Of a stretch of DNA of 64,000 bases, positions 32,765 through 43,700 are shown one piece after another. The translations under genes and the position numbers were made by a program. Position 1 is the stretch's first letter; each line of letters starts with the position of its first letter. This DNA is from Calliphora vicina. Taxonomy: Eukaryota; Arthropoda; Insecta; Diptera; Calliphoridae. The stretch lies in the NCBI RefSeq assembly GCF_958450345.1, contig NC_088781.1, positions 23,279,857 through 23,343,856 of the forward strand, given 5' to 3'. The notes under the pieces are model-generated. The model searched no databases, was not told the DNA's origin, and was given only the letters and a program-made list of their open reading frames with translations.

Positions 32765-33960
32765 TGTTTCTAAACTTGTTTCTAGTAAAGGTATTCGATT
32801 GTAGGAACAAATTGTTCGATACATGTTGCTGTGTTATTGTGGACACATGAAGATTTTTAGAAGTTATTCTCTCGCAACACATTAAAATTGCTATACGATG
32901 AGCAGCTTAGTTGCAGTTATTATTAGCTGCTATCTTATTTTATAGAAACATGCTGATCTAGACAAAATCTTAATATGTTATGCAACATTATTTTTTTGAT
33001 TCATTAGCCTTTGTTTCGACATGTTGCATGTTGAAGAAATTTGTTGTGAAACATTAGCTACATGATGCCCATTTTTTCAGTTAATGATTCAGTTTGTAGT
33101 TACAAATTGTTAGATACATGTTGTATTTTGTAAAGATACATGAAGATATATTGCTGGTTTTTCTTTTACTCTCATTGTATATGATTTTTAGTTATATTAA
33201 CATGTTGCGGGCTTTTTGAAACCCAAAGCTAATTTCATTTGTATGGAATAGGGGACGAAGTTGATTTATTTTATGTTGCTGCAATGATTTATGTTGCTTG
33301 TATATGATTTTTTATTACAGCAACATGTTGCTGGATTTTGGAAACTTAAAGCTAATCTCATTTGTATGGAATAGTCTATCTTATTCTATAGAAACATGCT
33401 GCTAAACATTACTAGACAATAATAAAAACCAATAGATTGAGCAACAAACTGTAAGAAACATGTTGCTCAACATTAAGGAAAGTTTTTTTTTCCAAATTAT
33501 TCTTCAAAACAAAATCGAATTTCAATATGTTATGAAGCATACTTGCATTTTATATTATTGTCATGGTTATGCAGTAGCAACATGTTGCTAAACATTAATT
33601 GGCTCTAATAGAATCAGCTACACACAGCTTGATACATGTTGCACAACATTAAAGTATTAAAATGTTTGATCAAAAAATATTACTTTTATTATGTGTATCA
33701 TCTCTTAATAGTTAGTTTCATATGTTGCTGAGCAACAGAGTTGGGTAATTTGGCTCTTCAGCTTTGTTGCTAAACATGTTGGATAAATAATTTATGTTTA
33801 AATACATATTATTATATAAACTTTAAGTTTCAATATATATATTTAAAACTTTGCGAAAGTTTTCATAAAGTTTATATGCAATAATGTTTTGAAAATATGT
33901 TTTGTATACATGTTGCTTTAAACAGCATTAGCTACATGTTGCAGAAGGCCTCAAGAACAA
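32765..33960. repeat. AGCAACATGTTGCT palindrome cluster, right block
   Basis: CATGTTGC recurs about nine more times (e.g. 33324, 33588, 33911). The segment about 33035-33250 is a diverged copy of 29220-29430: both contain GCTACATG, CCCATTTTTTCAGTTAATG and GGTTTTTCTTTTACTCTCA, then TATATGATTTTTAGTTA. The two blocks were therefore one array, later separated by the unique segment and the minisatellite. Confidence 0.85.
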
Positions 33961-34860
33961 ATAATTTTATGTTTTTAAAGGCTTTTTTAATGGCTTCTAC
34001 CAATAATACCTAATATAGCGCTCGTATTTATGTGTTTTAATTTAAATTAAATTTTTTTATCTGTCTACTATGATATTTATTATCTTGAATATAATTTTTT
34101 GATTTGTTTTTTCGTATAATTCTTACTCATTGTCACATTTCTGCTATTTGCCCTTTATTCATTTTTTTTTTTTGTTAATTATTTTTTTAATTTTTACATA
34201 AATTATATTTAAATCTGATTTAAATTTATAATTTTATTCTTTTGTTTTCAAAAACAATCATAGCAAACAATCATCAATGACAACTGACAACCCAGTAGTA
34301 GTCACTGACTTCAACGAGTTGTTTTTTTTGTTTCAATTCAATTTAATCAATTTTACATGTTGTTTAATCATAAATTATAACCAAAAGGTGTTGTTTACTG
34401 AAATCTTTTTTTTTATTATTGTATTTTCATATAAAAATATTCCAGTTTTATATATTTGTAATCATATCTAGACTTTGATTCTAGTGCTTAATTAAAAAAA
34501 TTTTAGTTACACAGGTTTGTTATTATTTCTATTTCGAATGGAATATTTTACACAAGTTGTTCTAGTTTCTAGTTTTTTTTTTCAAGTTGTAATTTTAAAT
34601 ATGATTTCTTAATCACGCTGCATTAGAGTATTTAATTAGTGTAGAATATTAATGTTTTTCTAATGCGATTAGTTGATAATTAATACAAGGTTCAGGTATT
34701 GTGAACCTCATAAAACAGTGGGTGACAAAATTGTGAAAGAGATGTTTCAAGAAGTTTCTCAAATTATTTCATGGCTTTCCTACATTTCATTAAGGCTTTT
34801 CTTAACATTATTTCTCTGTATTCTTTTATTATATCTCCCTTTTACTAAAACATACTTTTT
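33961..34860. other. AT-rich unique sequence
   Basis: No repeat array or ORF of note. It becomes increasingly pyrimidine-rich towards 34860. Confidence 0.5.
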
Positions 34861-34934
34861 TCTCCCTCTTTTTCTTAAATTTCCAGGTATGTCCTTTATA
34901 GTTTATTTAATATTTCGATGTCTCAACGGTAAGT
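34838..34934 (+). promoter_or_regulatory. Candidate ratchet point for recursive splicing
   Basis: A long pyrimidine-rich tract (34852-34880, including TTTTCTCCCTCTTTTTC) ends in TTTCCAG at 34886 and is followed at once by GTATGT (34887-34892). A 3' splice site and a 5' splice site are thus fused with no exon between them. A second, near-consensus donor (CG then GTAAGTG) begins at 34929, marking a 42-nt recursive-splice exon, 34887-34928. In flies such sites remove very long introns in steps. The overlapping 100-residue ORF has no domain and would be interrupted by this signal. A chance match cannot be excluded without RNA data. Confidence 0.45.
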
Positions 34935-35685
34935 GTCAAAATTCAATTAAATTTTGTAAGTTTACTTTACTATAGAGTTAATTTATAAACTAGTTTAAAC
35001 TAAATTAGTTCTAATTGACTAGACTTTAAGTAAACAAAGAGCGGCGGTTTCCTTGAATTGTCCTGTGCTCTCTACTTCCTCTCTTAGGAAATTTAAACAA
35101 ACCGTGTAATTGATAGCAAACACGCTTACTCTCACACACTCACTTACTTGTATTTAAAACAATAATTGTAATTAATTGAAAAAATGACAAGTACAAATAC
35201 CACATTCCATTCAATACAATTACTAGCACAAATAAGTCACTGACATTCCTTTCAAATGAGTCCTTGAAATTTTTTTTTTATTGAAAAGAAAAATAAAGGA
35301 TAGCAGTTATTACAATAATCTATTGATGGGTTTTTATATTCAGAGGCTAATTTTTTCCACTTGCTTGTGTTTGCTTTTCTCTTTGCTATTTTTGTTTTGT
35401 ATGAAAAGTACACATACAATATGCAATAGACTGTGTAATGAGCCGAGGGTAAGAAGAGTCCTTAAATCAAAAAGGATATCAATGGGCTAATTGCAAATGA
35501 ACTATGAGTGTTGAGCTAAGTGTGCATATAAACTGTTATTTATAGTTATAAAAAACGAGGGAAAATTTAACAGTAATGGATAATTATTATAATAAAAATG
35601 GTATTGTGATGTAATGAAAAAGTACTTCCAAAGAATCAAAAAGTAATAATGTTTTTTTGCCTTAGATTGAAATGAAAAATGGTTT
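34935..35685. other. Unique AT-rich sequence
   Basis: No supported gene. A CTCTACTTCCTCTCTTAG acceptor-like string near 35088 has no matching exon. Confidence 0.45.
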
Positions 35686-35689
35686 GTTT

Positions 35690-37917
35690 TAAATAAAATT
35701 TAAATTTTCTTAGAGATTTTTGTTAAACGAAACTATTTTGCTATTTTCCTTGAAATTTTAAGAATTCCCAAAATTTTTACAAAAATCCCAGAAATAAAAA
35801 TTAGATTGAATTCAATAAAAATTTAAGAAAATGTTCTTAAATAAATATTTCTGTTAAGAAAATAAATTTCCTTGAATTTTTAAGAATTCTCAATTTTTTT
35901 TTCAAAATCCCAGAATTTTAAAAGTTGCTTTTTTGTAAATTTTTAATATTTTTGTTGTAAATTTAAAAATTGTAACAACTTCCCCTTAATGTTTGAGGAA
36001 TTCCCAATTTTTTACAAAAATCCCAGAAATGAAATTTGCTTAATTCCCAAAATTTGTACAAAAATTCCAGAAATAAAAGGTGCAATTATTTCTTAATTTT
36101 TTAAAATTTTGTTTAAGAATATTACAATATGCCCTTTTTAACTTATCCTTGAAATTTAAAGAATTCCCAATTTTTTAAAAAATCCCAGAAATTTTAAAAT
36201 AGATTGTTTTAAGAGAAATATTTTTACAATTTTCTTTAAATTTTAAAAAATTCCCAATTTTTTTTAAAAAAATCCCAGAAATTAAAACGTAATTTTTTTT
36301 ATTAATTTTTAATTATATTGGAAAATATTTATTACTAATAACAATTTTGTTAACTTCCCTTAAAATTTAAAGAACTCCCAAATTTTTTACAAAAATCCCA
36401 ATTTTTAAGAATTACCAATTTTTTTTACAAATATCCCAGAAATGAAATTTGTTGGTTTCAATAAAAATAAAATGTTCTTAAAAAAACGAAACTATTTTAC
36501 AACTTTCCTTGAAATTTAAAGAATTCCGAAATTTTTTTTAAAAAATCCCAGAAATTTAAAAATGGATTTTTTTCAATAAAAATTTAAATTTTCTTAAAGA
36601 TTTTTGTTTAGAGAAACATTTTTATAACTTTCTTTAAATTTTAAAGAATTCCCAAATTTTTAAAAAAAATCTCAGAAATTAAAAAGAGTAATTTTTTGTA
36701 TTAATTTTTAATTTTAATGGAAAATATTTATTACTAATAACAATTGTGTTAACTTCCCTTAAAATTTAAAGAACTCCCAAATTTTTATTACAAAAATCCT
36801 AATTTTTTTTACAAAAATCCCAGAAATGAAATTTGGTTGGTTTCAATAAAAATAAAATGTTCTTAAAAAAAGAAACTATTTTACAGCTTTCCTTGAAATT
36901 TAAAGAATTCCCACATTTTTTACAAAAATCCCAGAAATTAAAAAATTAATTCTTTAAAATAAAATTGAAATTTTCTTAAAGATTACTGTTAAGAGAAACA
37001 TTTTTACAACTTCCTTTAAATTTTAAAGAATTCCCAAATTTTTTAAAGAAATCCCAGAAATTAAAACGTATTTTTATTATTATTAATTTTTAATTTTATT
37101 GGAGAATATTTATTACCAATAACAATTTTATTAAGTTCCCTTGAAATTTAAAGAATTTCCAATTTTTTTTACAAAAATCCCAATTTTTAAGAATTCCCAC
37201 TTTATGACTAAAAACCCAGAAATGAAAATTAGTAGATTGATTTCAATCAAAATAAAATGTTCTTAAATAAAAATGTCTGTTAAGAATATGAATTTCCTTG
37301 AAATTTTAAGAATTAATAAATTTTTTTAACAAAATCCCAGAAATAATAGGTGCCATTTTGTTAAGTTTACAAAAATCCCGGATCGGATTGCTTTAAATAA
37401 ATATCATGTTCAAAGCAGTTTGGTTAAGAAAAACTTTTACTGCTTTTCCCAAGTTTAAAGAATTCCCAAATTCTTTACCAAATCCCAGAAATTAAAAAGT
37501 GCCATTTTGTGATAATTTTAATTTTGTTTTTAGGAATATTTGTTAGAATTAACTATTTTTTAAAATTTCCCCTTGAAATATAAAACATTTTACAAAATTT
37601 TAAAAAATTCCCAAACTTTAGGAATTCCCAAATTTTTTACAAAAATACCAGAAATGAAATTAGACTGATTCCAATAAAAGTAAAATAATAATTTGTGTTG
37701 AAAATTATTATTTTAAGGAAAATGAATTTCCTTAAAATTTTAAGAATTCCCAAAATTTTTTACGAAATCCCAGAAATAATAGTTGGGATTTTTTGAAACA
37801 TAAAATTTAAAAAAAATCCTTTAAATATTATTTTCAAAGGAGTTTGGTTAAGAAAAAAAAATTTACTGCTTTTCCCCAGTTTTAAGAATTCCCAAATTTT
37901 TTTCAAAAATCCCAGAA
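35690..37917. repeat. Degenerate GAATTCCCAAATTTTT / ATCCCAGAAAT array
   Basis: The pair GAATTCCCAAATTTTT and AAAAATCCCAGAAAT, about 10 bp apart, recurs more than fifteen times, at a spacing of roughly 100-130 bp. Between them lie CCTTGAAATTTAAAG, AAAATGTTCTTAA and AACAACTTYCC words. Larger multi-unit blocks are themselves repeated (compare 36300-36560 with 36690-36960). The array stops at CCCAGAAAT (37917), where a retroelement-like segment enters, and resumes near 38985. Related sequence appears again at 47690-48470. Confidence 0.88.
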
Positions 37918-38494
37918 ATGGACTTGTCTGCCCTCGAGTTCGGAATACTTTCGATGAAATATTCAGTTATACTCTCTTCACGTAAACTTTCCATAGGGTC
38001 CTTCTTACGGTTTTTCAATAGTCTGTAAATTTGAATAGATGGCATTCTTGTACCGAATTCTCTGCACAAACAATTTCCCAGTGAACTACAATCACGTCTC
38101 AACTTAGCAGCTCCCAACAACAATTGCCTGACGTAAATATATTTCTAGAGTTAATCTGACTTAACAGTAAAGGCACGATCCTAGAAATTTTGTAGCCATT
38201 GATCAACCCTTCGCCAAACAATTTTGAGAAAGTTTCTTCAATATTCCATAAGGTAAATGTCGAGTACTCATGGTGATGCACACGCTGAACAGCTGAATAC
38301 GCTTTGACGTACTCGCTGATACTTTCATCAGCATTACCAGAAGACTGATAATGTTTTATCAAACATTCCTGCAGGCCAATCTTGCTACCGTTCGTCAGTA
38401 GTCCCAGTTTCTCTAACTTACCCTGTGAACCATTTACTATGAAAGTCATTTCGTTTGACATTGTCATTCCGTTTGTAATTTCCACATTTTTCAT
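37918..38494 (-). pseudogene. Retroelement gag-like fragment
   Basis: Two overlapping minus-strand frames (about 38494 to 38099, then 38123 to 37918) read as one protein-like stretch broken by a frameshift near 38110. The GC content and codon variety differ sharply from the flanking array. The downstream frame contains LRRDCSSLGNCLCREFG, RMPSIQIYRLLKNRKKDP and a following EYFIE. This layout (basic R-K cluster, then E-S-x-x-E-Y) is seen in gag proteins of Ty3/gypsy-type elements ahead of the zinc knuckle. No zinc knuckle, protease or polymerase is present. Assignment is by pattern only; a non-retroviral ORF cannot be excluded. Confidence 0.45.
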
Positions 38495-38945
38495 TAGCTA
38501 CCCCATAAAGTATAGATATTCTGTATCGTATGTATGTTGAAAACAACTTTCCGAAGCCCCCAAATAACTTACATACCTGATTCATATATCAATATATCTG
38601 CTATAGTCCCGGTTCGGTTGCTATTTAAAATCGAGAAAATCGGACCACAAATGGCTGAGATATAAGCAAAAAACTAGGAGTACCTCGATTTTTTTATCTA
38701 ATTTTTATCGCTGGATTACTAAGTCATTAATATAAACAATATGGGTATCTAATGATAGATATTTCAAAGACCTTTTCAATGACGTATAGAACGCCATAGT
38801 AATTTGGACCTACAATGGGTCAAAATCGGGAAAGTCTCAAACAAATTTCCAAAAAAAAATTTTATTTTTTTTATACTTTGGTGAAGGATATATAATTTTC
38901 GGCGCATCTGAATATAGCTCTGTTACTTGTTAATTTTCTTAAGAA
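38495..38945. repeat. Dispersed non-coding repeat with GCTCTGTTACTTGTT terminus
   Basis: Phrases include CCGGTTCGGTTGCTATTTAA, AAATCGAGAAAATCGG, CACAAATGGCTGAGATATAA and GGACCTACAATGGGTCAAAA. The right end is TCGGCGCATCTGAATATAGC followed by TCTGTTACTTGTT. I recognise this as a very common non-coding repeat type in higher-fly genomes. It is joined without a gap to the gag-like fragment, and together (37918-38945) they interrupt the CCCAGAAAT array. Confidence 0.6.
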
Positions 38946-38974
38946 CATTTATTACAACTTACTTTCTATTTTTA

Positions 38975-39165
38975 ACTTCTCCTTTGAAGAATTCCCAAAT
39001 TTTTTACAAAAATCTCCCAAATGTAAGAGATTTTGTTTAAAAAAAAAAAAACATTTTCGTAAGAAATTTTTATAACTATTGTTAAAATGTGATGTTTTTC
39101 AACTTCTGCACAAAATTTAAAGAATTCCCAAAATTTTTACAAAAATCCCAGAAATTAAAAAATTG
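38975..39165. repeat. CCCAGAAAT array, continuation
   Basis: GAATTCCCAAATTTTTTAC and AAAATTTTTACAAAAATCCC words resume here after the inserted segment, in the same orientation as at 35690-37917. Confidence 0.8.
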
Positions 39166-39526
39166 ATTTTTTGTAAGGAGCAACAATTTTTCAAAATATT
39201 TCAATTACTTTAAACATTTCTAGTGTGTTTGTTATATTGTAATATAATTGTTTTTATTTCTGTTCATATGCTAATTGCTGTTAGTGTATTGTTTGTTCTT
39301 TTCTTGGCAATAAAATATAAAATGAATGTTAAATATTTAAATGCAATGTCCTTTAACATGTAACATGAATTAAAAAAATTCATTTGACATTGATAATGTT
39401 TTTAGGTGTATATGGCAAATTTTATTGTTAAACAGAAGGACATTTTTTTTTTATAAAGAAATTTTTTTAAACAGTTTTTGTTTTTTTCAGCAAATAAATT
39501 TTGAAAAGCAAGCAAAATGCATTTGT
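39166..39526. other. AT-rich spacer
   Basis: Nothing recognised. Confidence 0.5.
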
Positions 39527-40270
39527 TATGAGGGTGGGTTAAAAAGTCTGTAACTTTTTGAATAAATTACAGGTTTTTGGATAACAATTGCTTTATTTTT
39601 CAACGTGAACTCTATACACTTTGTCCAACGTTTCTTCTGTTTTTTTGTATCCCTTCCAAAAAATAGGATTTGGTGAGATCATCAAAATAGGTATTTGTTT
39701 GTGAGATGATTTCATCGTTGAAGTCAAATCTCTTTCCGCCGAGACATTTCTTCAGGTTTGGAAACAAAAAAATATTCACTCGGGTCTAAATCCGGTTAAA
39801 TAATCGTTACCTAATTTATGGATTTTTGCCATGGAAACTGCACCCTTTTGCAGACAGTTTTCTTATACCCAAGTGATCATTAAATATTAAAACCACTGAG
39901 CCATGTCAGATGACTATGGCTTCCACAATCTCTCGCACTTTCAATCTCCGATCGGCCAACACCATATCGTGATTTTTTTCAATTGTTTCGGTTGTAGAGA
40001 CCTCAATTGGGCGTTCAGTAAACCACTTTTTTACCATTGAAATTGATGGTGCAGAGTTAACATCTTATTTATCAAGTAGCCTTGAGAAATGGTTTTTTCC
40101 GCTTAATGAGCTGACGAAAGTCACGAGTTAATCTGCTATCAAATTGTTCTGCTTGTTCAAATTTTGACAGGAATCAACTGGCAGATAGACAGCCTTTGAC
40201 AGCAGCTGTTTTGCCCTTCCATATAAGAGCCGTGAAATTCAAAAAGTCACAGACTTATTGAGGCATCCTA
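39527..40270 (-). mobile_element. Internally deleted mariner element (rosa-like)
   Basis: The ends carry imperfect ~31-bp inverted repeats sharing AAGTCTGTRACTTTTTGAAT, with TA at 39527-39528 and 40269-40270. The element is about 740 bp, against roughly 1.3 kb for intact mariners. The interior encodes the start and end of a mariner transposase on the minus strand but lacks the middle. The TIR sequence is close to what I remember of rosa-type mariners; the subfamily is uncertain. Confidence 0.85.
39593..40222 (-). pseudogene. mariner transposase pseudogene, central deletion
   Basis: From a possible start at 40222 the frames give a degraded HTH region, then KKWFTERPIEVSTTETIEK and HDMVLADRRLKVREIVEA, a stop, and HLGIRKLSAKG. 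The sequence then jumps directly to MAKIHKLGNDY, PDLDPSEYFF (third catalytic aspartate region) and RWTKCIEF, with a stop codon at 39593-39595. The first two catalytic aspartates are lost in the deletion between LSAKG and MAKIH. Additional frameshifts lie near 40100 and 39730. It is a dead, possibly once cross-mobilised, derivative. Confidence 0.85.
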
Positions 40271-40795
40271 GTATTTAAAATACATATATTGCATTTAAGC
40301 AAAAAAAAAGTATTATTATTTTATTGTTATTTAATCTGAAATCATTGTAGTATATTATTATTGACAGCAAAAACTATGTTGCTGGCTTAATCAAATATTT
40401 TATAACATCATCCTCATCATCACTGTATTGTTGATGGTCCTTTTATTTCCCTATTTGTTTGTTCCTTGTTGTCCTATTTTTTTTCTCTCTCTCTATCCCT
40501 CTCTCTCTCTCTGTGTGGAGATATAGTGTAAGTAAGTGTGAGTTTGTCGCCGTAAATAGTTCATTTCCTTTTAATAAATAAACTAAACCATACAATTTGC
40601 TGTATAATGTGTTATTTCTAGTCGATTGTGTGTCTGTAAAATCATATAAATATTTTAATAAATTTTGTTATTCTGCACAATTGTTAATTCAAAAATTTCC
40701 AACATACTTTTTTTAACTACCCAGCAATTCTTAAATTGTAAATGTAGCCTGTTTTTATAGTTATTTAAATTTACTTTAGAATCTACTGCCCTTTA
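40271..40795. other. AT-rich spacer with CT microsatellite
   Basis: A CT-rich simple repeat lies at about 40484-40517. Otherwise nothing recognised. Confidence 0.6.
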
Positions 40796-40799
40796 GATG

Positions 40800-41045
40800 G
40801 AAACCCGGTATAGGAATGTCTCTGTGCAACTGATAGTAATACAGTGAGATTCCACAGAATGAGTCAACTACTAAGAACTTATCTTAGCCCGTCTCTTTCT
40901 AGCTGACATTAGGTTGGGTTTCCATGCTTTGACTACTTTGGACCAGCTACCAGACAGTCTCCTTGTAATCTATGGAGGGGTCAATTGAGCCGCTATAGCA
41001 TAGCTAATTCTGTAACCAGTGGTGACTCTATTCTACCAGAATTGC
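40800..41045 (+). repeat. Dispersed repeat family B, copy 2
   Basis: It is the plus-orientation counterpart of 25190-25485 and shares the TGGACCAGCTACCA core and the GTCAATTGAG end. It is flanked by AT-rich DNA. The 62-residue ORF starting at 41019 is not supported. Confidence 0.55.
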
Positions 41046-41229
41046 TGGGTACATACTTTTGTAAGTTTGTGTTGGTACACTTGCAGACATTTTATTTCCG
41101 TTTTGGTTAAAGCGCATGTCCTGTTTGGGCGTCTAGAGTATTGGTTTTTTTTGGTACTGTTTTTGTTTGTTTTCAGAGAGTATAAGAGAGTGGCAGCCAT
41201 AAATTAATGTAAGTTAGAGTGTGAGAGTA

Positions 41230-43700
41230 ATAAAAATAAACATTTAAATCGATTGAAGCAAATGAAAATTTTTTGGAAATTTTAAGAAAATACAGGGTTG
41301 TTATAAAGCAGCTAAATTTGTGTAGGATTTTCAAATGAAATTGGATTTTTACAGAATTTTCAAAAATGTAAAAATAAAATTTTCTTAAGGATTTGCTTTA
41401 AAAGAAACAAATTTACAACATTCCTCTAACTAAATTTTAAGAAAATACAGGGTTGTTATAGAGCAGCTAAATTGTGTAGGATTTTCAAATGAAATTGTAA
41501 TTTTACAGAATTTTCAAAAATGTAAAAATAAAATTTTCTTAAGGATTTGCTTTTAAGAATTGATAATTCTTAAAGAAAAATCCTAGAAATTGAAAAGGCA
41601 TTAATTGTAAAGTTATAAAGAAGACTTAATAAGGTTTTAAATGTTTTAGGAATCATTTAATTCTGGTTAAAACTTGAAAAAAATTTAATATCTAAAATTA
41701 CACACTCAAGTTCTGGGAAATTATAGGGTTGTGAAAAATTTTGTAATTTTCTCATAAATTTTTAAAGGAATTAATTAATTTAGCTTTATAAGATTTAAAG
41801 AAGACATAATTAGCTTTCAACTGCCTTTTAAATGAATAAAATCAGGCATTGGTGTAAATAGATATGAATGTTTAAAGTTTCATACAATATCAAGTTTTAG
41901 GAATAAGGTTGTTATGATTCTTGTAAAGTAACAAGAATTTTTTTAATCAAAGTATAATTTTTGAACTGTGGGATTTAGAGAGGACTTGATAATCTTTCAA
42001 TTGCATTTTATATCGATGAAATCTGCTTATTGATTTAAGAGATATGAATGCTCAAATTTATATACTTTGAAAATATATTGGAAAATGTAAGGTTTTTATA
42101 ATTTATGTAAATTAAGTGACATTTTTAAATGAAGTAGATACTTTTGTTGTATGGCATTAAAAGAGGTCTTAATTATGGTTTAAATGGATTTTAAATCAAG
42201 GAAATCTGTCTGTAAATTGTAGAGATATGAATGTTTAAAGTTTCATATTTTAACAAGTTTGGCAAATACAGGGTTGTTTATGAATGATGTAAATAAAGAA
42301 AAAAATTTTAATGAAATTCTTAATTCGATTTACAGGATTTAAACAGGACATAATTAGCTTTCAAATGCCTTTTAAATGAATAAAATCAGGCATTGCAGGA
42401 AAGAGATATGAATGCTTAAAGTTTAATAATATTTAATTTTTTAGGAAAATATAGGCTTGTTATGATTGATGTAATTTAAGTAAAAATTTTTTAATGAAAG
42501 TATTATTTTTGAATTGTGGGATTTGGAGAGAACTTAATTAGCTTTCAATTACATTTCATATCGATGAAATCTGCTTATTGATGGAAGAGATATGAATGCT
42601 CAAAGTTATATACTTTGAAAAAATATTGGAAAATGTAGGGTTTTTATTATTTATATAAATTAAGTAAAATTTTTAAAAGAAGTATATGTTTTTGTTTAAT
42701 GGGATTAAAAGAGGTCTTAAATAGCATTCAAATGGTTTTTAAATCAATGAAATCTGTCAGCAGCTTGAAGATATATGAATGTTTAAAGTTTCATATTTTA
42801 ACATGTTTAGTAAATACATGATGTAAATTATGCAATTTTTTTTAATGAAATTTTTAATTTGATTTACAGGATTTAAAAGCGACATAATTACCACTAAAAT
42901 ATTATTTAAATCAGTGAAAATTTCCTTTAAATTGAAGATTTATTTAAAGCTCAATGTTTCATATTGTGTCAAGTTTTAAGAAAATGCGGGGTTGATGGGA
43001 ATGATCCAAAATATGAAAATTTTAATACAAAATGTGTATTTTTCATTTAAAGGATTTAAAGAAGACTTAATTGGCTTTCAATTGTTTTATAAATCCCTGA
43101 AATCTGGCTTTAGTTTTAGCAAATACGAAGGTTTAAAATTAAGAGTTCTTGGAAAATACAGGCTTGTTATGAATAAGCAAAATTAAGTGGACTTTTTAAA
43201 TGAAATTTATATATCTGATTTATAAGATTTAAAGAGGACATAATTACAATTCAAATGATTTTTAAATCAATGAAATCTGTTCGCAGCTTGCAGAGATATG
43301 AATGTTGAAAATTTCATATTATGAAGTTTTGGAAATACAGGGTTGATATAAATTTTAATGATTTTAAAAATGAAAGTATTAAATAAAATTAGTCTTTATA
43401 TTTTAAAGAGGTCATAATTAGTTAGCAAATTGTTTTTTAAATCACTAAAATTAGTTTTTAATTTGTAGAGATATGAATGCTTAAAGTTTTACACTGTGCC
43501 TAGATCTAGGAAAATATTGGGTGCTATTTGGGATCTAAATTAGGAAGGATTTTCAAATGAAATTTGTAGTTTTGATTTATAAACATTAAAGGGCACATTA
43601 TTAAGTTTCAGTTCTTATAAATACCAATGAAATCTGACTTAATTTTGAAGCTATATGAATGTTTAAAGTAACACACTTGGGGACATTTTGAACTTTTCAA
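41230..43700. repeat. ~180-bp degenerate tandem array, about 13 units
   Basis: GAGATATGAATGYTYAAAGTTTCATA recurs near 41860, 42046, 42220, 42400, 42585, 42772, 43295 and 43465. Each unit also has ATACAGGGTTGTTATRA, AATGAAATTTT, GATTTAAAGAGGACATAATT and CAATGAAATCTG in that order. The spacing is 175-187 bp, close to a nucleosome repeat length. The left edge includes a more recent ~168-bp duplication (41279-41395 against 41446-41562). Divergence between units is high, so this is an old array. Confidence 0.9.

Noticed and set aside
34673..34975. 100-residue plus-strand ORF with a hydrophobic middle
   Set aside because: The hydrophobic part is the translation of the polypyrimidine tract of the candidate ratchet point.
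38555..38580. Minus-strand CAG|GTATGT as a ratchet point
   Set aside because: It is inside a common dispersed repeat and has no polypyrimidine tract.
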